Below, piece after piece: positions 1 to 9,344 of a DNA stretch of 44,993 nucleotides. The translations under genes were made by a program, and so were the position numbers. Origin of the DNA: Burkholderiales bacterium. GTDB lineage: Bacteria > Pseudomonadota > Gammaproteobacteria > Burkholderiales > SG8-41. The stretch spans positions 1 through 44,993 of the forward strand of contig JALHND010000012.1 in NCBI GenBank assembly GCA_022843705.1, in the 5' to 3' direction. Below the pieces are notes generated by a model. The model was not told where the DNA came from and did not search any database. It saw nothing but the letters and a program-made list of their open reading frames with translations. Position 1 is the first letter of the stretch. Every line of letters starts with the position of its first letter.

Positions 1-1302
<1,302 letters not shown>

Positions 1303-1380
1303 CACGGAAGGGCCCGCCGCGGCTCCAAAAGGGCGGTGGCGGCACCGGCACCAAGCCTCACGAGGGCAGGGTGATCGGAA

Positions 1381-1410
1381 CAAAAAGCGGCGCTGCGGCG
1401 CCGTTTTTGT
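1381..1410. terminator. Bidirectional rho-independent terminator between katG and umuC
   Basis: A 6-bp CGGCGC/GCGCCG stem with a TGCG loop is flanked by an A-run on the left and a T-run on the right (CAAAAAG ... GTTTTTG). It can therefore terminate transcription from both strands, as expected between convergent katG and umuC. Confidence 0.85.
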
Positions 1411-1425
1411 TTGCCCGGAATTTTT

Positions 1426-2706
1426 TCAGCGTACGACCGGCAGTTCATCCCAGCGTGTCGTGTAACGCGGTGAGCGGCGTGCCGACTGCATGCGCCAGGG
1501 CTGTTCGATGCCGGCGCCGGCGAAGCTGGCGGTGTTCATGCCCCAGGTGCTGTTGATGCAGTCCAGCGTGGCCATCAACCGCGTGGAGCGCTGCCGCTCG
1601 TAGCCGGCGAAGAGATCGCCCTGCGGTGCTGCCGCCGGCCGCAGTCCGCCGAGGCAGACGCCGGCCTTCTTGTAGCGGAGTCCCGGCCGGTGGATCAGGG
1701 CAAGGCCGTGCATTGCGGCAGCGATCAGCCGGCGCGTATCGTCGCTCGCCACCGTCAGCGGGACTTCGACCGACCGGCGGTAACGGTCGCCATCACCATG
1801 GCCGCCGCGGTACTTGCCGGTATCGACATACACGCTGATCCGGCTGCAGATGCAATGCTGCGCGCGCATTCGCTCGGCTGCACGAATGACGTAGCTCGAA
1901 ACCGCTTCGCGCAGTTCCGCCATTGCGGTGACCGGGCGGCCAAAGCTGCGGGTGGCGATGACCTGGCCTTCGCGCAAGGCACTTTCTTCAAGGCCGATGC
2001 AGGGCACGCCATTGAGCTCGGCGACGGTACGTTCGATGATCACGCTGTGGCGCCTGCGCATCAACTTTGGCGGTGCGCGTTTCAGGTCCAAGGCGCTGTG
2101 CAGACCCATCGCAGCCAGCTCCGGCGCCAGGCGGCGGCCTACACCCCAGACTTCGCCGATGTCGATGCTGTCCATCACCGAATCCGCCTGCGCCGGCGGC
2201 AGTGCGTCCCAGTCGAACACGCCCCTGCATTCGCGCCGGCTCTTGGCGACATGGTTGGCGAGCTTGGCCAGCGTTTTTGACGCGCCGAAGCCGACGCAGG
2301 CGGGCAGACCCAGGAAGCGCAGGATGCGGTCGCGGATGGCGGGGCCCAGCTTGCTGCTGTCGATGACGACACCGCTGAAATCGAGAAAACATTCGTCGAT
2401 GGAATAGACCTCGCGCCGGGGGGCGAACTCGCCGAGCAATTCCATCATGCGCGCGCTGATGTCGCCGTACAGCGCGTAATTGGAGCTGAGCCAGACGAGG
2501 CCGCGGCTGCCGACCAGCGCGCGCACCTCGAAGAAGGGCACGCCCATGCGCACGCCCAGCGCCTTGGCTTCCTCGCTGCGGGATACCACACAGCCGTCGT
2601 TGTTGGAGAGCACGACGACCGGCCTGCCTTCGAGGCGCGGGTCGAACACACGCTCGCAGGAAACGTAGAAATTGTTGGCATCGACCAGTGCGATTCGTGA
2701 TGACAT
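1426..2706 (-). CDS. umuC: UmuC, catalytic subunit of error-prone DNA polymerase V
   Basis: This is a Y-family translesion polymerase subunit, 426 aa and close to the usual ~422. The palm motif [13 protein letters not shown] carries the first metal-binding Asp (D9). [12 protein letters not shown] carries the catalytic Asp-Glu pair (D104/E105). [12 protein letters not shown] in the fingers region and a helix-hairpin-helix-like [14 protein letters not shown] follow. The C-terminal little-finger region is present, and the protein ends in RWDELPVVR. The gene lies 3 bases downstream of the umuD stop, so the two form one operon transcribed from the LexA-controlled promoter before umuD. With RecA-activated, cleaved UmuD it should form Pol V (UmuD'2C) and copy damaged DNA. 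No disruption is seen. Confidence 0.96.
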   Translation of the reverse strand: MSSRIALVDANNFYVSCERVFDPRLEGRPVVVLSNNDGCVVSRSEEAKALGVRMGVPFFEVRALVGSRGLVWLSSNYALYGDISARMMELLGEFAPRREVYSIDECFLDFSGVVIDSSKLGPAIRDRILRFLGLPACVGFGASKTLAKLANHVAKSRRECRGVFDWDALPPAQADSVMDSIDIGEVWGVGRRLAPELAAMGLHSALDLKRAPPKLMRRRHSVIIERTVAELNGVPCIGLEESALREGQVIATRSFGRPVTAMAELREAVSSYVIRAAERMRAQHCICSRISVYVDTGKYRGGHGDGDRYRRSVEVPLTVASDDTRRLIAAAMHGLALIHRPGLRYKKAGVCLGGLRPAAAPQGDLFAGYERQRSTRLMATLDCINSTWGMNTASFAGAGIEQPWRMQSARRSPRYTTRWDELPVVR

Positions 2707-2709
2707 TGG

Positions 2710-3144
2710 TCAGGGCGCGTGCACGACGTAGGCGACGACGCCCCAGATTTCCAGCGTTTGGTCCCCGCGGACGACGATCTCGGGATAGGCCGGATTTTCG
2801 GGGTGCAGTACGATGTGATCACGGCTGCGCCGCAGGCGTTTCACCGTCAGCTCGCCGTCGATGGCGGCCACCACCACCCGGCCTGACACGGCTTCAAGCG
2901 AACGGTCGACGATCAGCAGGTCGCCGTCGTGAATGCCGGCGCCGGTCATCGAATCACCCTTGACGCGCATGAAAAAGCTGGCCTGAGGATGCAGCACGAG
3001 GTGTTCGTTCAGGTCGAGCGGGCGGTCGAGGTGGTCGGCGGCCGGCGAGGGGAAGCCGGCCGTGACGCGCCCCGCACACAGGGGCGGCAGCAGGCGTGGC
3101 GGCGCAGGGACAGGTTCGGCGGTGCGGGGGGTCGCGGGTTTCAT
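2710..3144 (-). CDS. umuD: UmuD, S24-family self-cleaving SOS protein
   Basis: UmuD is a LexA-like Ser/Lys protease that cleaves itself when stimulated by RecA and then partners with UmuC. The 144-aa product has the cleavage region TAGFPSPAADH, placing the scissile bond at A29-G30 (Cys-Gly in the E. coli enzyme). The catalytic Ser is in VKGDSM (S65) and the catalytic Lys in ELTVKRL (K102), so the dyad is intact. The N-terminal arm is rich in Pro and Ala and about five residues longer than in E. coli. The ATG is the only sensible start, because a LexA box begins 3 bases upstream of it. That leaves no Shine-Dalgarno sequence and suggests a leaderless message. umuC follows after 3 bases. Confidence 0.95.
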   Translation of the reverse strand: MKPATPRTAEPVPAPPRLLPPLCAGRVTAGFPSPAADHLDRPLDLNEHLVLHPQASFFMRVKGDSMTGAGIHDGDLLIVDRSLEAVSGRVVVAAIDGELTVKRLRRSRDHIVLHPENPAYPEIVVRGDQTLEIWGVVAYVVHAP

Positions 3145-3147
3145 GGA

Positions 3148-3163
3148 CTGTAATTATATACAG
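3148..3163 (-). promoter_or_regulatory. LexA (SOS) box of umuDC
   Basis: CTGTAATTATATACAG on the plus strand is a perfect CTGT-N8-ACAG operator with an AT-only centre, as in strong SOS boxes. It lies 3 bases upstream of the umuD ATG and overlaps the probable -10 element, so LexA binding would block RNA polymerase directly. Confidence 0.93.
3153..3158 (-). promoter_or_regulatory. Consensus -10 hexamer of umuDC inside the LexA box
   Basis: On the minus strand the centre of the LexA box reads TATAAT, a perfect -10 hexamer. Counting 7 bases on places the transcription start near 3146, about 2 bases before the umuD ATG. No good -35 element is seen at 16-18 bp spacing. The start site is inferred. 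Confidence 0.6.
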
Positions 3164-3319
3164 TTGTCGGGTGCCATTTGCCATCAGGCAATCAGTAACT
3201 CCAGGCAGGCCGGAAATCAATGATCCGATTTTTCGCATGCCGTTCGCCGGGCAGGAGGAAACCCTGCCGTCCTGAACGCGGCAAGCCCGGCTTGAGGCAC
3301 TGTCTGCCGTCGCGCATGT

Positions 3320-3325
3320 TAAGAT
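3320..3325 (+). promoter_or_regulatory. Possible -10 element of the deacetylase gene
   Basis: TAAGAT matches the -10 consensus at 5 of 6 positions. It would place the start of transcription near 3332, three bases before the ATG. No -35 element is evident, so the call is weak. Confidence 0.3.
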
Positions 3326-3334
3326 TTTTGCGCC

Positions 3335-4177
3335 ATGGGGAAACACATCGCCTGCCTGACTTTCGATTTTGATGCGATCTCGGGCTGGATCGCCCGCGGC
3401 ATGACGTCACCGACGCCGATCTCGCGCGGCGAATTCGGCCCCAATGTCGCGCTTCCGCGCATTCTTTCGCTGCTGAAGGCTTACGGCGTTCCGGCATCGT
3501 GGTACATACCGGGCCATACGCTGGCGACCTATCCGGAGCAGTGCCGGCGGATTTTCGAGGCCGGACATGAAATCGGCCATCATGGCTGGACTCATCGTCC
3601 GCCGGCCAGCCTGACGCGTGATGAAGAAGCCTCCGAGCTCGTACGTGCGAACGATCTGATCCGCCGGTTGACCGGGCAGGGCGCGCGTGGTTACCGCTCG
3701 CCGTCCTGGGATCTGTCGGCGCACTCGGTCGATCTGCTGCTTGAAAACGGATTCCTGTACGACAGCAGCATGATGGGTGACGACTACACGCCGTACCGTG
3801 TGCGCAGGAGTGATGTCATCACGCTGGAGCAGCCTGCGGTGTTCGGTCCGGAATCCCGATTGATCGAAATGCCGATCAGTTGGTCACTGGACGACTACCC
3901 GCATTTCGAGTTCATACGCACGCCGGACTGGGTGCTTCCGGGCAACATGAATGCCGGCCTCGTGCTGGAAAACTGGGTCAACGATTTTGCCTACCTGCGC
4001 GACCACCTCGACTGGGGCGTCATCACCTACACCTTTCATCCCTTTGTCATTGGCCGCGGCCACCGGATGCTGGTGCTGGAAAAACTGATCCGCAGGCTGA
4101 AAGACGGCGGCGCGGTGTTCATGAAGCTGGAGGATGCTGCGGCTGACTATGCGCAACGGCGGCCTTTTGCCGGCTGA
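3335..4177 (+). CDS. Polysaccharide deacetylase (CE4/NodB family)
   Basis: This is a metal-dependent deacetylase of the NodB-homology fold. CE4 enzymes remove N- or O-acetyl groups from peptidoglycan, chitin or related sugars, and relatives act as amidases on small ureides. Motif 1 is TFDFD (D11, D13) and motif 2 is HHGWTH (metal ligands H83 and H87); RSPSWD near residue 123 fits motif 3. The 280-aa protein has no signal peptide or membrane segment, so it should be cytoplasmic. It resembles the HpPgdA/PuuE-like cytoplasmic branch more than secreted peptidoglycan deacetylases. It is a single gene, divergent from umuDC. There is no Shine-Dalgarno sequence; a TAAGAT box ends 10 bases before the ATG. 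The substrate cannot be told from the sequence. Confidence 0.85.
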   Translation: MGKHIACLTFDFDAISGWIARGMTSPTPISRGEFGPNVALPRILSLLKAYGVPASWYIPGHTLATYPEQCRRIFEAGHEIGHHGWTHRPPASLTRDEEASELVRANDLIRRLTGQGARGYRSPSWDLSAHSVDLLLENGFLYDSSMMGDDYTPYRVRRSDVITLEQPAVFGPESRLIEMPISWSLDDYPHFEFIRTPDWVLPGNMNAGLVLENWVNDFAYLRDHLDWGVITYTFHPFVIGRGHRMLVLEKLIRRLKDGGAVFMKLEDAAADYAQRRPFAG

Positions 4178-4180
4178 AAT

Positions 4181-4199
4181 CCGCTGCCCTGCGGGTTTT
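4181..4199 (+). terminator. Weak hairpin with short T-run after the deacetylase gene
   Basis: A CCGC/GCGG stem with a 6-base loop is followed by GTTTTA directly after the deacetylase stop. The stem is only 4 bp, so termination would be weak. The AT-rich bases 4199-4235 separate it from the convergent Gfo gene. Confidence 0.35.
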
Positions 4200-4227
4200 A
4201 TGGTAAGTATTTAATTTTAAAGTAATT

Positions 4228-5325
4228 TTATTTTTTCTTGGCCGCCTTCTTCTTGCCCGGCGCAATGCCGCGTTTGGCGGGCCGGGTCGCCGCCTTCCGG
4301 GAAGGTTTGCTGTTCCTGCCGACCTTCACCGGACTGCCGGTGCGCACGGATTCGAGTATCGACTCAAGCACGGTGACACCGTGGATTTCGTCGCCGCCGG
4401 TTATCGCCAGCGGTTGCCGGCGTTCTACCGCTTGCGCGAAATGCTCCAGCTCGGCGCGTTCGGTGCTGGTGTCCGGAAAAGTCACGATCTCCGGGCGCCG
4501 GCGTTCACGCAGGTCGTCGGGATTGAGCAGGCAGACCTTCATCTGCCAGGTGCCGAGATGTTCGACATCGCCGACCTCGACCCAGCCTTTGGAGCCGAAG
4601 ACCTGCATGCGCCAGGTTTCTGCCGTGGCGATGAAAGTGCCCAGGTAACCGCTGGCACCCTCCTTGAAGCGGAACAGCATCGACGTGGTGTCGTCGATGC
4701 CGTAATTCAGTGCGCGGCGAAAACTCTGTGCGTAGACCGTGTCCACCTGTCCGGCCAGGTAAAGCATGGCATCAACGACGTGCACGCCGCGGCCGGTCAT
4801 GCCGCCGCCCGGACCTTCATCGGTTTTCTGCCGCCAGTGGTCTTTCGGGTACCAGTAAACGCTGGGGCCGCAGAAGTTGCCTTCGACATGCAGCAGCTTG
4901 CCGAGCCGGCCGTCATCGAGCATGCGGCGGATTTCCTGCAGGGCGGGCTGGAAGCGCCAGTTGTAACCCACGGCCAGGGTCACGCCCCGTCGGGCACATG
5001 TCCTGACAGCCTCTTTTGCCGACGCAGTCGTCAGCGTGAACGGTTTTTCGGTAAACACGTGTTTGCCGGCCCTGGCCGCCGCCATGATCAGCTCCGCGTG
5101 CAGGCTGTGCGGCGTTGCGAGCACCACGGCATCCACTTGCGGGTCGGCCAGCAGCTTGCGATAGTCGTCATAGAGCCGGATGCCACGGCTGTCCGCATAG
5201 CCCTGCACGCGTGAAGGTGTGCGCACGGCGCCCGCGACAAAGCGGATGCTGCGGCTTTTGCCCTGCACGCTGTTGACGAGATTCTGCCCCCAGCGCCCCA
5301 GGCCGATGATTGCGGCATTGATCAT
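4228..5325 (-). CDS. Gfo/Idh/MocA-family NAD(P)-dependent oxidoreductase (copy 1) with Lys-rich tail
   Basis: A predicted dehydrogenase or reductase of a sugar, polyol or cyclic carboxylic acid. The 365-aa product has an N-terminal Rossmann fold (IIGLGRWGQN, Gly 8-13), then the family EKP motif in HVFTEKPFTLT (E93-K94-P95), then the C-terminal alpha/beta substrate domain. The ORF track begins at 5436. I place the start at 5325 because MINAAIIGLG fits the family and GGGGGAG lies 5 bases upstream. The closest relative in the window is the copy at 26635-27603, which shares the IIGLG-x-WG and QGKS motifs and the same EKP position. The last ~26 residues are very basic (PGKKKAAKKK), unusual for this family. 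The substrate is unknown. Confidence 0.88.
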   Translation of the reverse strand: MINAAIIGLGRWGQNLVNSVQGKSRSIRFVAGAVRTPSRVQGYADSRGIRLYDDYRKLLADPQVDAVVLATPHSLHAELIMAAARAGKHVFTEKPFTLTTASAKEAVRTCARRGVTLAVGYNWRFQPALQEIRRMLDDGRLGKLLHVEGNFCGPSVYWYPKDHWRQKTDEGPGGGMTGRGVHVVDAMLYLAGQVDTVYAQSFRRALNYGIDDTTSMLFRFKEGASGYLGTFIATAETWRMQVFGSKGWVEVGDVEHLGTWQMKVCLLNPDDLRERRRPEIVTFPDTSTERAELEHFAQAVERRQPLAITGGDEIHGVTVLESILESVRTGSPVKVGRNSKPSRKAATRPAKRGIAPGKKKAAKKK

Positions 5326-5356
5326 GTTTCTCCCCCTGTGTTTGTCGGTGAATCGG

Positions 5357-5376
5357 TTGGTCCCATCGCGCACCAA
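5357..5376. promoter_or_regulatory. Inverted repeat TTGGT-N10-ACCAA, possible operator
   Basis: TTGGT and ACCAA arms separated by 10 bases lie in the 251-base divergent region between the Gfo gene and hyuA, 31 bases upstream of the Gfo start. An operator is plausible, but no regulator gene is adjacent and the arms are short. Confidence 0.25.
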
Positions 5377-5529
5377 ACCGTGGCACGGGATGCCTGTTTG
5401 CGAGGCGGCTGCAGCAGCTCGCGGCCATTCGAGCAAGTTCCATGCGCACCCATCATGTTCCGGCCGCAGACCGCGCGGTCACGATCTGGAATCGGACACA
5501 TCCGGTATTCAATTTGCCAAGGCCGTCAG

Positions 5530-5535
5530 TATACT
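5530..5535 (+). promoter_or_regulatory. Possible -10 element of hyuA
   Basis: TATACT (5 of 6 to consensus) lies about 42 bases before the hyuA ATG, giving a leader of roughly 35 bases. No convincing -35 element is seen at normal spacing. Confidence 0.3.
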
Positions 5536-5576
5536 TGCAGCGCAACTGCCTTTCTTCACTGACCCTGGATATCCCG

Positions 5577-7649
5577 ATGAACCTTTCAGCAGCCCCGGTG
5601 CCACGTTATGAAGTCGGTGTAGACATCGGCGGCACATTCACCGATGTAGTCTGCCGCAGCGATCGCGGCATGATGCGACTGGTCAAGATTCCGACGACCC
5701 GGGCAAATCCAAGCGCGGGTGTGTTGAATGCGGTGCAGTACATGGCCCGGGAGTGGGGGGTCCTGCCGGAACAGATTGTCCGTTTTGTGCACGGGACCAC
5801 GGTGGCCACCAATGCAGTGCTCGAGCGCAAGGGCGCGAAAATCGGACTGATCACCACGCAGGGGTTCCGCGACACGCTGGAAATCGGCCGCCAGAACCGC
5901 CACGCGGTCTACAGCGTGATGTTGAAGCCGGAAACCCCGGTATTCCTGGTGCCCGGCGCATTGCGGCGGGAGGTGCCGGAACGGGTCACCGCTTCCGGCG
6001 AAGTGCTGGTGGCGCTCGATGAGGCGGCCGTGCGCCGCGAAGTCGATGACCTGGTCGCGCAGGGTGTCAGCGCCATTGCGGTGTCCTTCCTGTTTTCCTA
6101 CCTGAATCAGGCGCACGAGCGGCGGGTTGCCGAGATCATCGGCGAAATGCATCCGCAGCTGATGGTGTCGCTGTCGTGCGAGGTGGATCCGGCGTTCCGC
6201 GAGTACGAACGCACCTGCATCACCGCCTTTGACGCCTATCTCAAGCCGGTGATCGACCGTTATCTGGAAAACATGGAGACGGACCTCGAATCCAACAGGG
6301 TCGGTTCCGCGCTGCAGATCATGCAGTCACGCGGAGGCGTGGCATCTTCGCGCATTGCCAGGCGGCGTCCGGTGCGGCTTTTTCTCTCCGGACCGGCGGC
6401 GGGGGTCATCGGCGGCAGCATGGCCGGTGATGCTGCGGGTTACGAGGACATCATCACCATCGACATCGGCGGTACCAGTGCCGACATTGCGCTGGTCAGC
6501 CGCGGCAAGCCGCTGATCGCCGCGGAAGGCATGCTCGATGGTTACGCCGTCCGTGTGCCCATGGTCGATGTCAATGCCATCGGCGCCGGCGGCGGCAGCA
6601 TCGCCTGGCTCGACGGCGCGAAATCGCTGCGCGTCGGACCTGCTTCCGCGGGATCCGAACCGGGTCCGGCCTGTTACGGCCGCGGTGGCGAACTGCCGAC
6701 GGTGACTGATGCCTCGATCGTCCTTGGTTATGTCGATCCCGGGTATTTCGCTGGCGGTTCCCTGCGACTTCAGCCTGAGCTGTCGAGGCGGGCAATCGAG
6801 GAAAAAATTGCGCGCCCGCTCGGCATGTCGGTGGAGCAGGCGGCGCTCGGCATCCATCGCGTGGTCAATGCCAACATGGCTGAAGGCATCCGCTTCGTAT
6901 CGGTGAAACGCGGTATTGATCCCCGCCGCTTCGGACTCGTGCCGCTGGGCGGCGGAGGTCCGGTCCATGCCGCTGCACTGGCGAGGGAACTCGGCATGCG
7001 GCGGGTCATCGTGCCGCTGCATCCCGGCGTGCTTTCTGCGTCAGGCCTCCTTTCCGCGCCGGTTGAACACGAGGCTGCGGTTGCGTTCCATGATCCCCTT
7101 GACCATGCCTCGGCAACCGACCTGACCCGGGAGCTTGCAGCGCTTGACCGGCAGTGTGCCGAACTGATGCGGGTTGAAGGCATTGCGCCGGAGGCCGTGG
7201 ACATCCAGTATTTTGCCGACGTCTGTTACGTGGGACAGTCCTACCACCTCGAGATTCCGCTGAAACCGGCCGGCGATGTCCTTGCGCGGGTGCGCAAGGA
7301 TTTTTTTGCCGCACACGACCGCATCTACGGACACAGCGCCGAAGGGCCGGTGCAGTTCGTCAATCTGCGCAGCGTGCATCAGGCGCGCGCATCGGCGGTG
7401 GCGGCTGAAGGGAATTACGTGCCGGAGGAAGGTGATCCACGCAAGGGCGCACGCGCCATACTGACCGAAAAATCCGGGGGGTTCGTCGAGGCACAGGTCT
7501 ACGAGCGCCGGCGCATCAGGCCCGGCGTGACATTCTACGGACCAGCCGTTGTCGAGCAGGCCGATACCACCACCGTGATCGAGCCCGGCTGGCGCGCCGA
7601 AGTCGATGGCCGCGGCAACCTGGTGCTGACTCAGGGAGAGTCCAAATGA
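5577..7649 (+). CDS. hyuA: Hydantoinase/oxoprolinase-family subunit A (HyuA-like)
   Basis: This is the ATP-binding subunit of an enzyme family that includes ATP-dependent N-methylhydantoinase, 5-oxoprolinase and acetone/acetophenone carboxylases. It phosphorylates a cyclic amide or ketone substrate. The 690-aa product starts with an ASKHA-type phosphate loop, VGVDIGGTFTDVV (~residues 13-25), then VHGTTVATNAVLERKGA, a second DIGGTSADIAL phosphate motif, and PLGGGGPVHA. The ORF track extends upstream to 5442, but family alignment places the start just before the first motif, at the ATG at 5577; the Shine-Dalgarno is weak. The stop overlaps the hyuB ATG (ATGA), so the subunits are translationally coupled. 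With GGT and an amine oxidase nearby, 5-oxoproline or another lactam is the most attractive substrate, but this is inference. Confidence 0.93.
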   Translation: MNLSAAPVPRYEVGVDIGGTFTDVVCRSDRGMMRLVKIPTTRANPSAGVLNAVQYMAREWGVLPEQIVRFVHGTTVATNAVLERKGAKIGLITTQGFRDTLEIGRQNRHAVYSVMLKPETPVFLVPGALRREVPERVTASGEVLVALDEAAVRREVDDLVAQGVSAIAVSFLFSYLNQAHERRVAEIIGEMHPQLMVSLSCEVDPAFREYERTCITAFDAYLKPVIDRYLENMETDLESNRVGSALQIMQSRGGVASSRIARRRPVRLFLSGPAAGVIGGSMAGDAAGYEDIITIDIGGTSADIALVSRGKPLIAAEGMLDGYAVRVPMVDVNAIGAGGGSIAWLDGAKSLRVGPASAGSEPGPACYGRGGELPTVTDASIVLGYVDPGYFAGGSLRLQPELSRRAIEEKIARPLGMSVEQAALGIHRVVNANMAEGIRFVSVKRGIDPRRFGLVPLGGGGPVHAAALARELGMRRVIVPLHPGVLSASGLLSAPVEHEAAVAFHDPLDHASATDLTRELAALDRQCAELMRVEGIAPEAVDIQYFADVCYVGQSYHLEIPLKPAGDVLARVRKDFFAAHDRIYGHSAEGPVQFVNLRSVHQARASAVAAEGNYVPEEGDPRKGARAILTEKSGGFVEAQVYERRRIRPGVTFYGPAVVEQADTTTVIEPGWRAEVDGRGNLVLTQGESK

Positions 7650-9322
7650 ATCGCGTGGACCGGAATGAAGTCGTCGATCCGATCACCACCGAGGTGATCC
7701 GCAACAAACTCGAGGGCATTGCCAACGAGATGGAACTGACGCTGCTGAAAAGTTCCTTTTCCCCGATCGTCAAGGAGGGCCTGGACACCTCGGCGAGCCT
7801 GTTCACGGTCAAGGCGGAAACGCTGGCCCAGGCCTGCGCGATTCCTGTGCACCTGGCGACCCTGATCCCGACCATCCGCAGCATGCTGCAGCGTTACCCT
7901 CTGGAGACGATGAAGGAGGGTGATGCCTACATCCTGAACGATCCTTACTGCGGAGGCACCCATCTGCCGGACATTGCGATCATGACGCCGGTGTTCCACC
8001 ACGGGCGGGTCATCGCAATGTCGGCCACGATGACGCACCATGGCGATGTCGGTGGTTATTCGCCGGGATCGTTGCCGACGAACTCGACGGAAATCTACCA
8101 GGAAGGCCTGCGCATTCCGCCGCTGAAGTTCCGCGAGGCGGGCGCCTACAACGAAACCCTGGTGGCACTGCTGCGCCAGAATTCACGCTTGCCTGACACG
8201 CTGATGGGCGACCTCAATGCCCAGCTTGCGGCCTGCAATGTCGGTGCCCGGCGGCTGCGGGAACTGGCCGACGTGTACGGGGCCGACCTGCTGATGGCGA
8301 TTTTCGACGAATTGCTGGACCGCTCTGAAACGATGACGCGTGAGGCCCTGCGCAAGATCCCCGAAGGCACCTACCGCTATGTCGATGCAATGGACAACGA
8401 CGGCATCGAGCTCGACAAACGCATTCGCGTCGAGGTTGCAGTCACGGTGCGCGATGGCACGATCGAATTCGACCTTGCCGGAACCAGCCCGCAGGTGAAG
8501 GGGCCGATGAACTGCGTGCCTTCGGGATCGCAGGCGGCCGCCTATTACGCGGTGCGGGTGCTGACCGATCCGACGATCCCCACCAATGGCGGCTGCTTCC
8601 GGCCGGTGAGCCTGAAGCTTCCCCCCGGTTCACTGGCCAATCCGGTCGAACCGGCGCCAGTGAATGCAAGGACCTCGACCATCAAGCGCATCGCCACCTC
8701 CATGGTCAGTGCGCTGGCCGCGGCGCTGCCGGACAGGGTGGCCGCGCCCGCCGCAGGTACGCTGCTGGTGGTCGCTTTTGGCGGCACCGGACGCGACGGC
8801 AAGCGCTACATTGTCGGCGAACTGATTGCCGGCGGCAGCGGCGCCGCACAGGGACTCGATGGCGTCGACGTTGTCGACACCGATGCCAGCAACTGCATGA
8901 ACCTGCCGGCTGAAGCACTGGAAATGGAGGCTCCGATCCGTCTACGCCGGGTCGAGCTGCGACGGGACTCCGGAGGCGCTGGTGAATTCCGCGGCGGCCT
9001 GGGCGTGGTCAGGGAATACGAAATCCTGGCCGACGGCGTCACCTTCACCCATCGCGGCGAACGTCACTACAGTGCTGCGCCCGGGCTGGAAGGCGGGCAG
9101 CCCGGCGCCCCGGCGCGTTCCATGATCCTGCGCGCGGGTGGTGCCGAAGAACTGATACCGTCCAAGGCGCTGACCGTGCTGAACAGGGGCGACCGGGTGA
9201 TCGTTGAAACACCGGGCGGTGGCGGTTACGGCGATCCGCGCAGGCGCACGACGATTGCTGATGATATTGCCAATGGCAAGGTCAGCGCCGAAGCGGCACG
9301 GCTGCTCTACGGACGGTCCTGA
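7646..9322 (+). CDS. hyuB: Hydantoinase/oxoprolinase-family subunit B (HyuB-like)
   Basis: Partner subunit of HyuA. In 5-oxoprolinases and N-methylhydantoinases this part completes hydrolysis of the phosphorylated intermediate. The 558-aa product begins VDPITTEVIRNKLEGIANEM, a hallmark of HyuB, and continues with LNDPYCGGTHLPDI, ATMTHHGDVGG and a C-terminal ETPGGGGYGDP motif. All are strongly conserved in the family. Its ATG overlaps the hyuA stop by 4 bases and an FAD oxidoreductase gene starts 22 bases after its stop, so the three form an operon. The length is normal and there are no disruptions. The exact substrate (hydantoin, 5-oxoproline or a ketone) cannot be assigned. Confidence 0.93.
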   Translation: MNRVDRNEVVDPITTEVIRNKLEGIANEMELTLLKSSFSPIVKEGLDTSASLFTVKAETLAQACAIPVHLATLIPTIRSMLQRYPLETMKEGDAYILNDPYCGGTHLPDIAIMTPVFHHGRVIAMSATMTHHGDVGGYSPGSLPTNSTEIYQEGLRIPPLKFREAGAYNETLVALLRQNSRLPDTLMGDLNAQLAACNVGARRLRELADVYGADLLMAIFDELLDRSETMTREALRKIPEGTYRYVDAMDNDGIELDKRIRVEVAVTVRDGTIEFDLAGTSPQVKGPMNCVPSGSQAAAYYAVRVLTDPTIPTNGGCFRPVSLKLPPGSLANPVEPAPVNARTSTIKRIATSMVSALAAALPDRVAAPAAGTLLVVAFGGTGRDGKRYIVGELIAGGSGAAQGLDGVDVVDTDASNCMNLPAEALEMEAPIRLRRVELRRDSGGAGEFRGGLGVVREYEILADGVTFTHRGERHYSAAPGLEGGQPGAPARSMILRAGGAEELIPSKALTVLNRGDRVIVETPGGGGYGDPRRRTTIADDIANGKVSAEAARLLYGRS

Positions 9323-9344
9323 ACACCATGCCCGCAGACACGGC

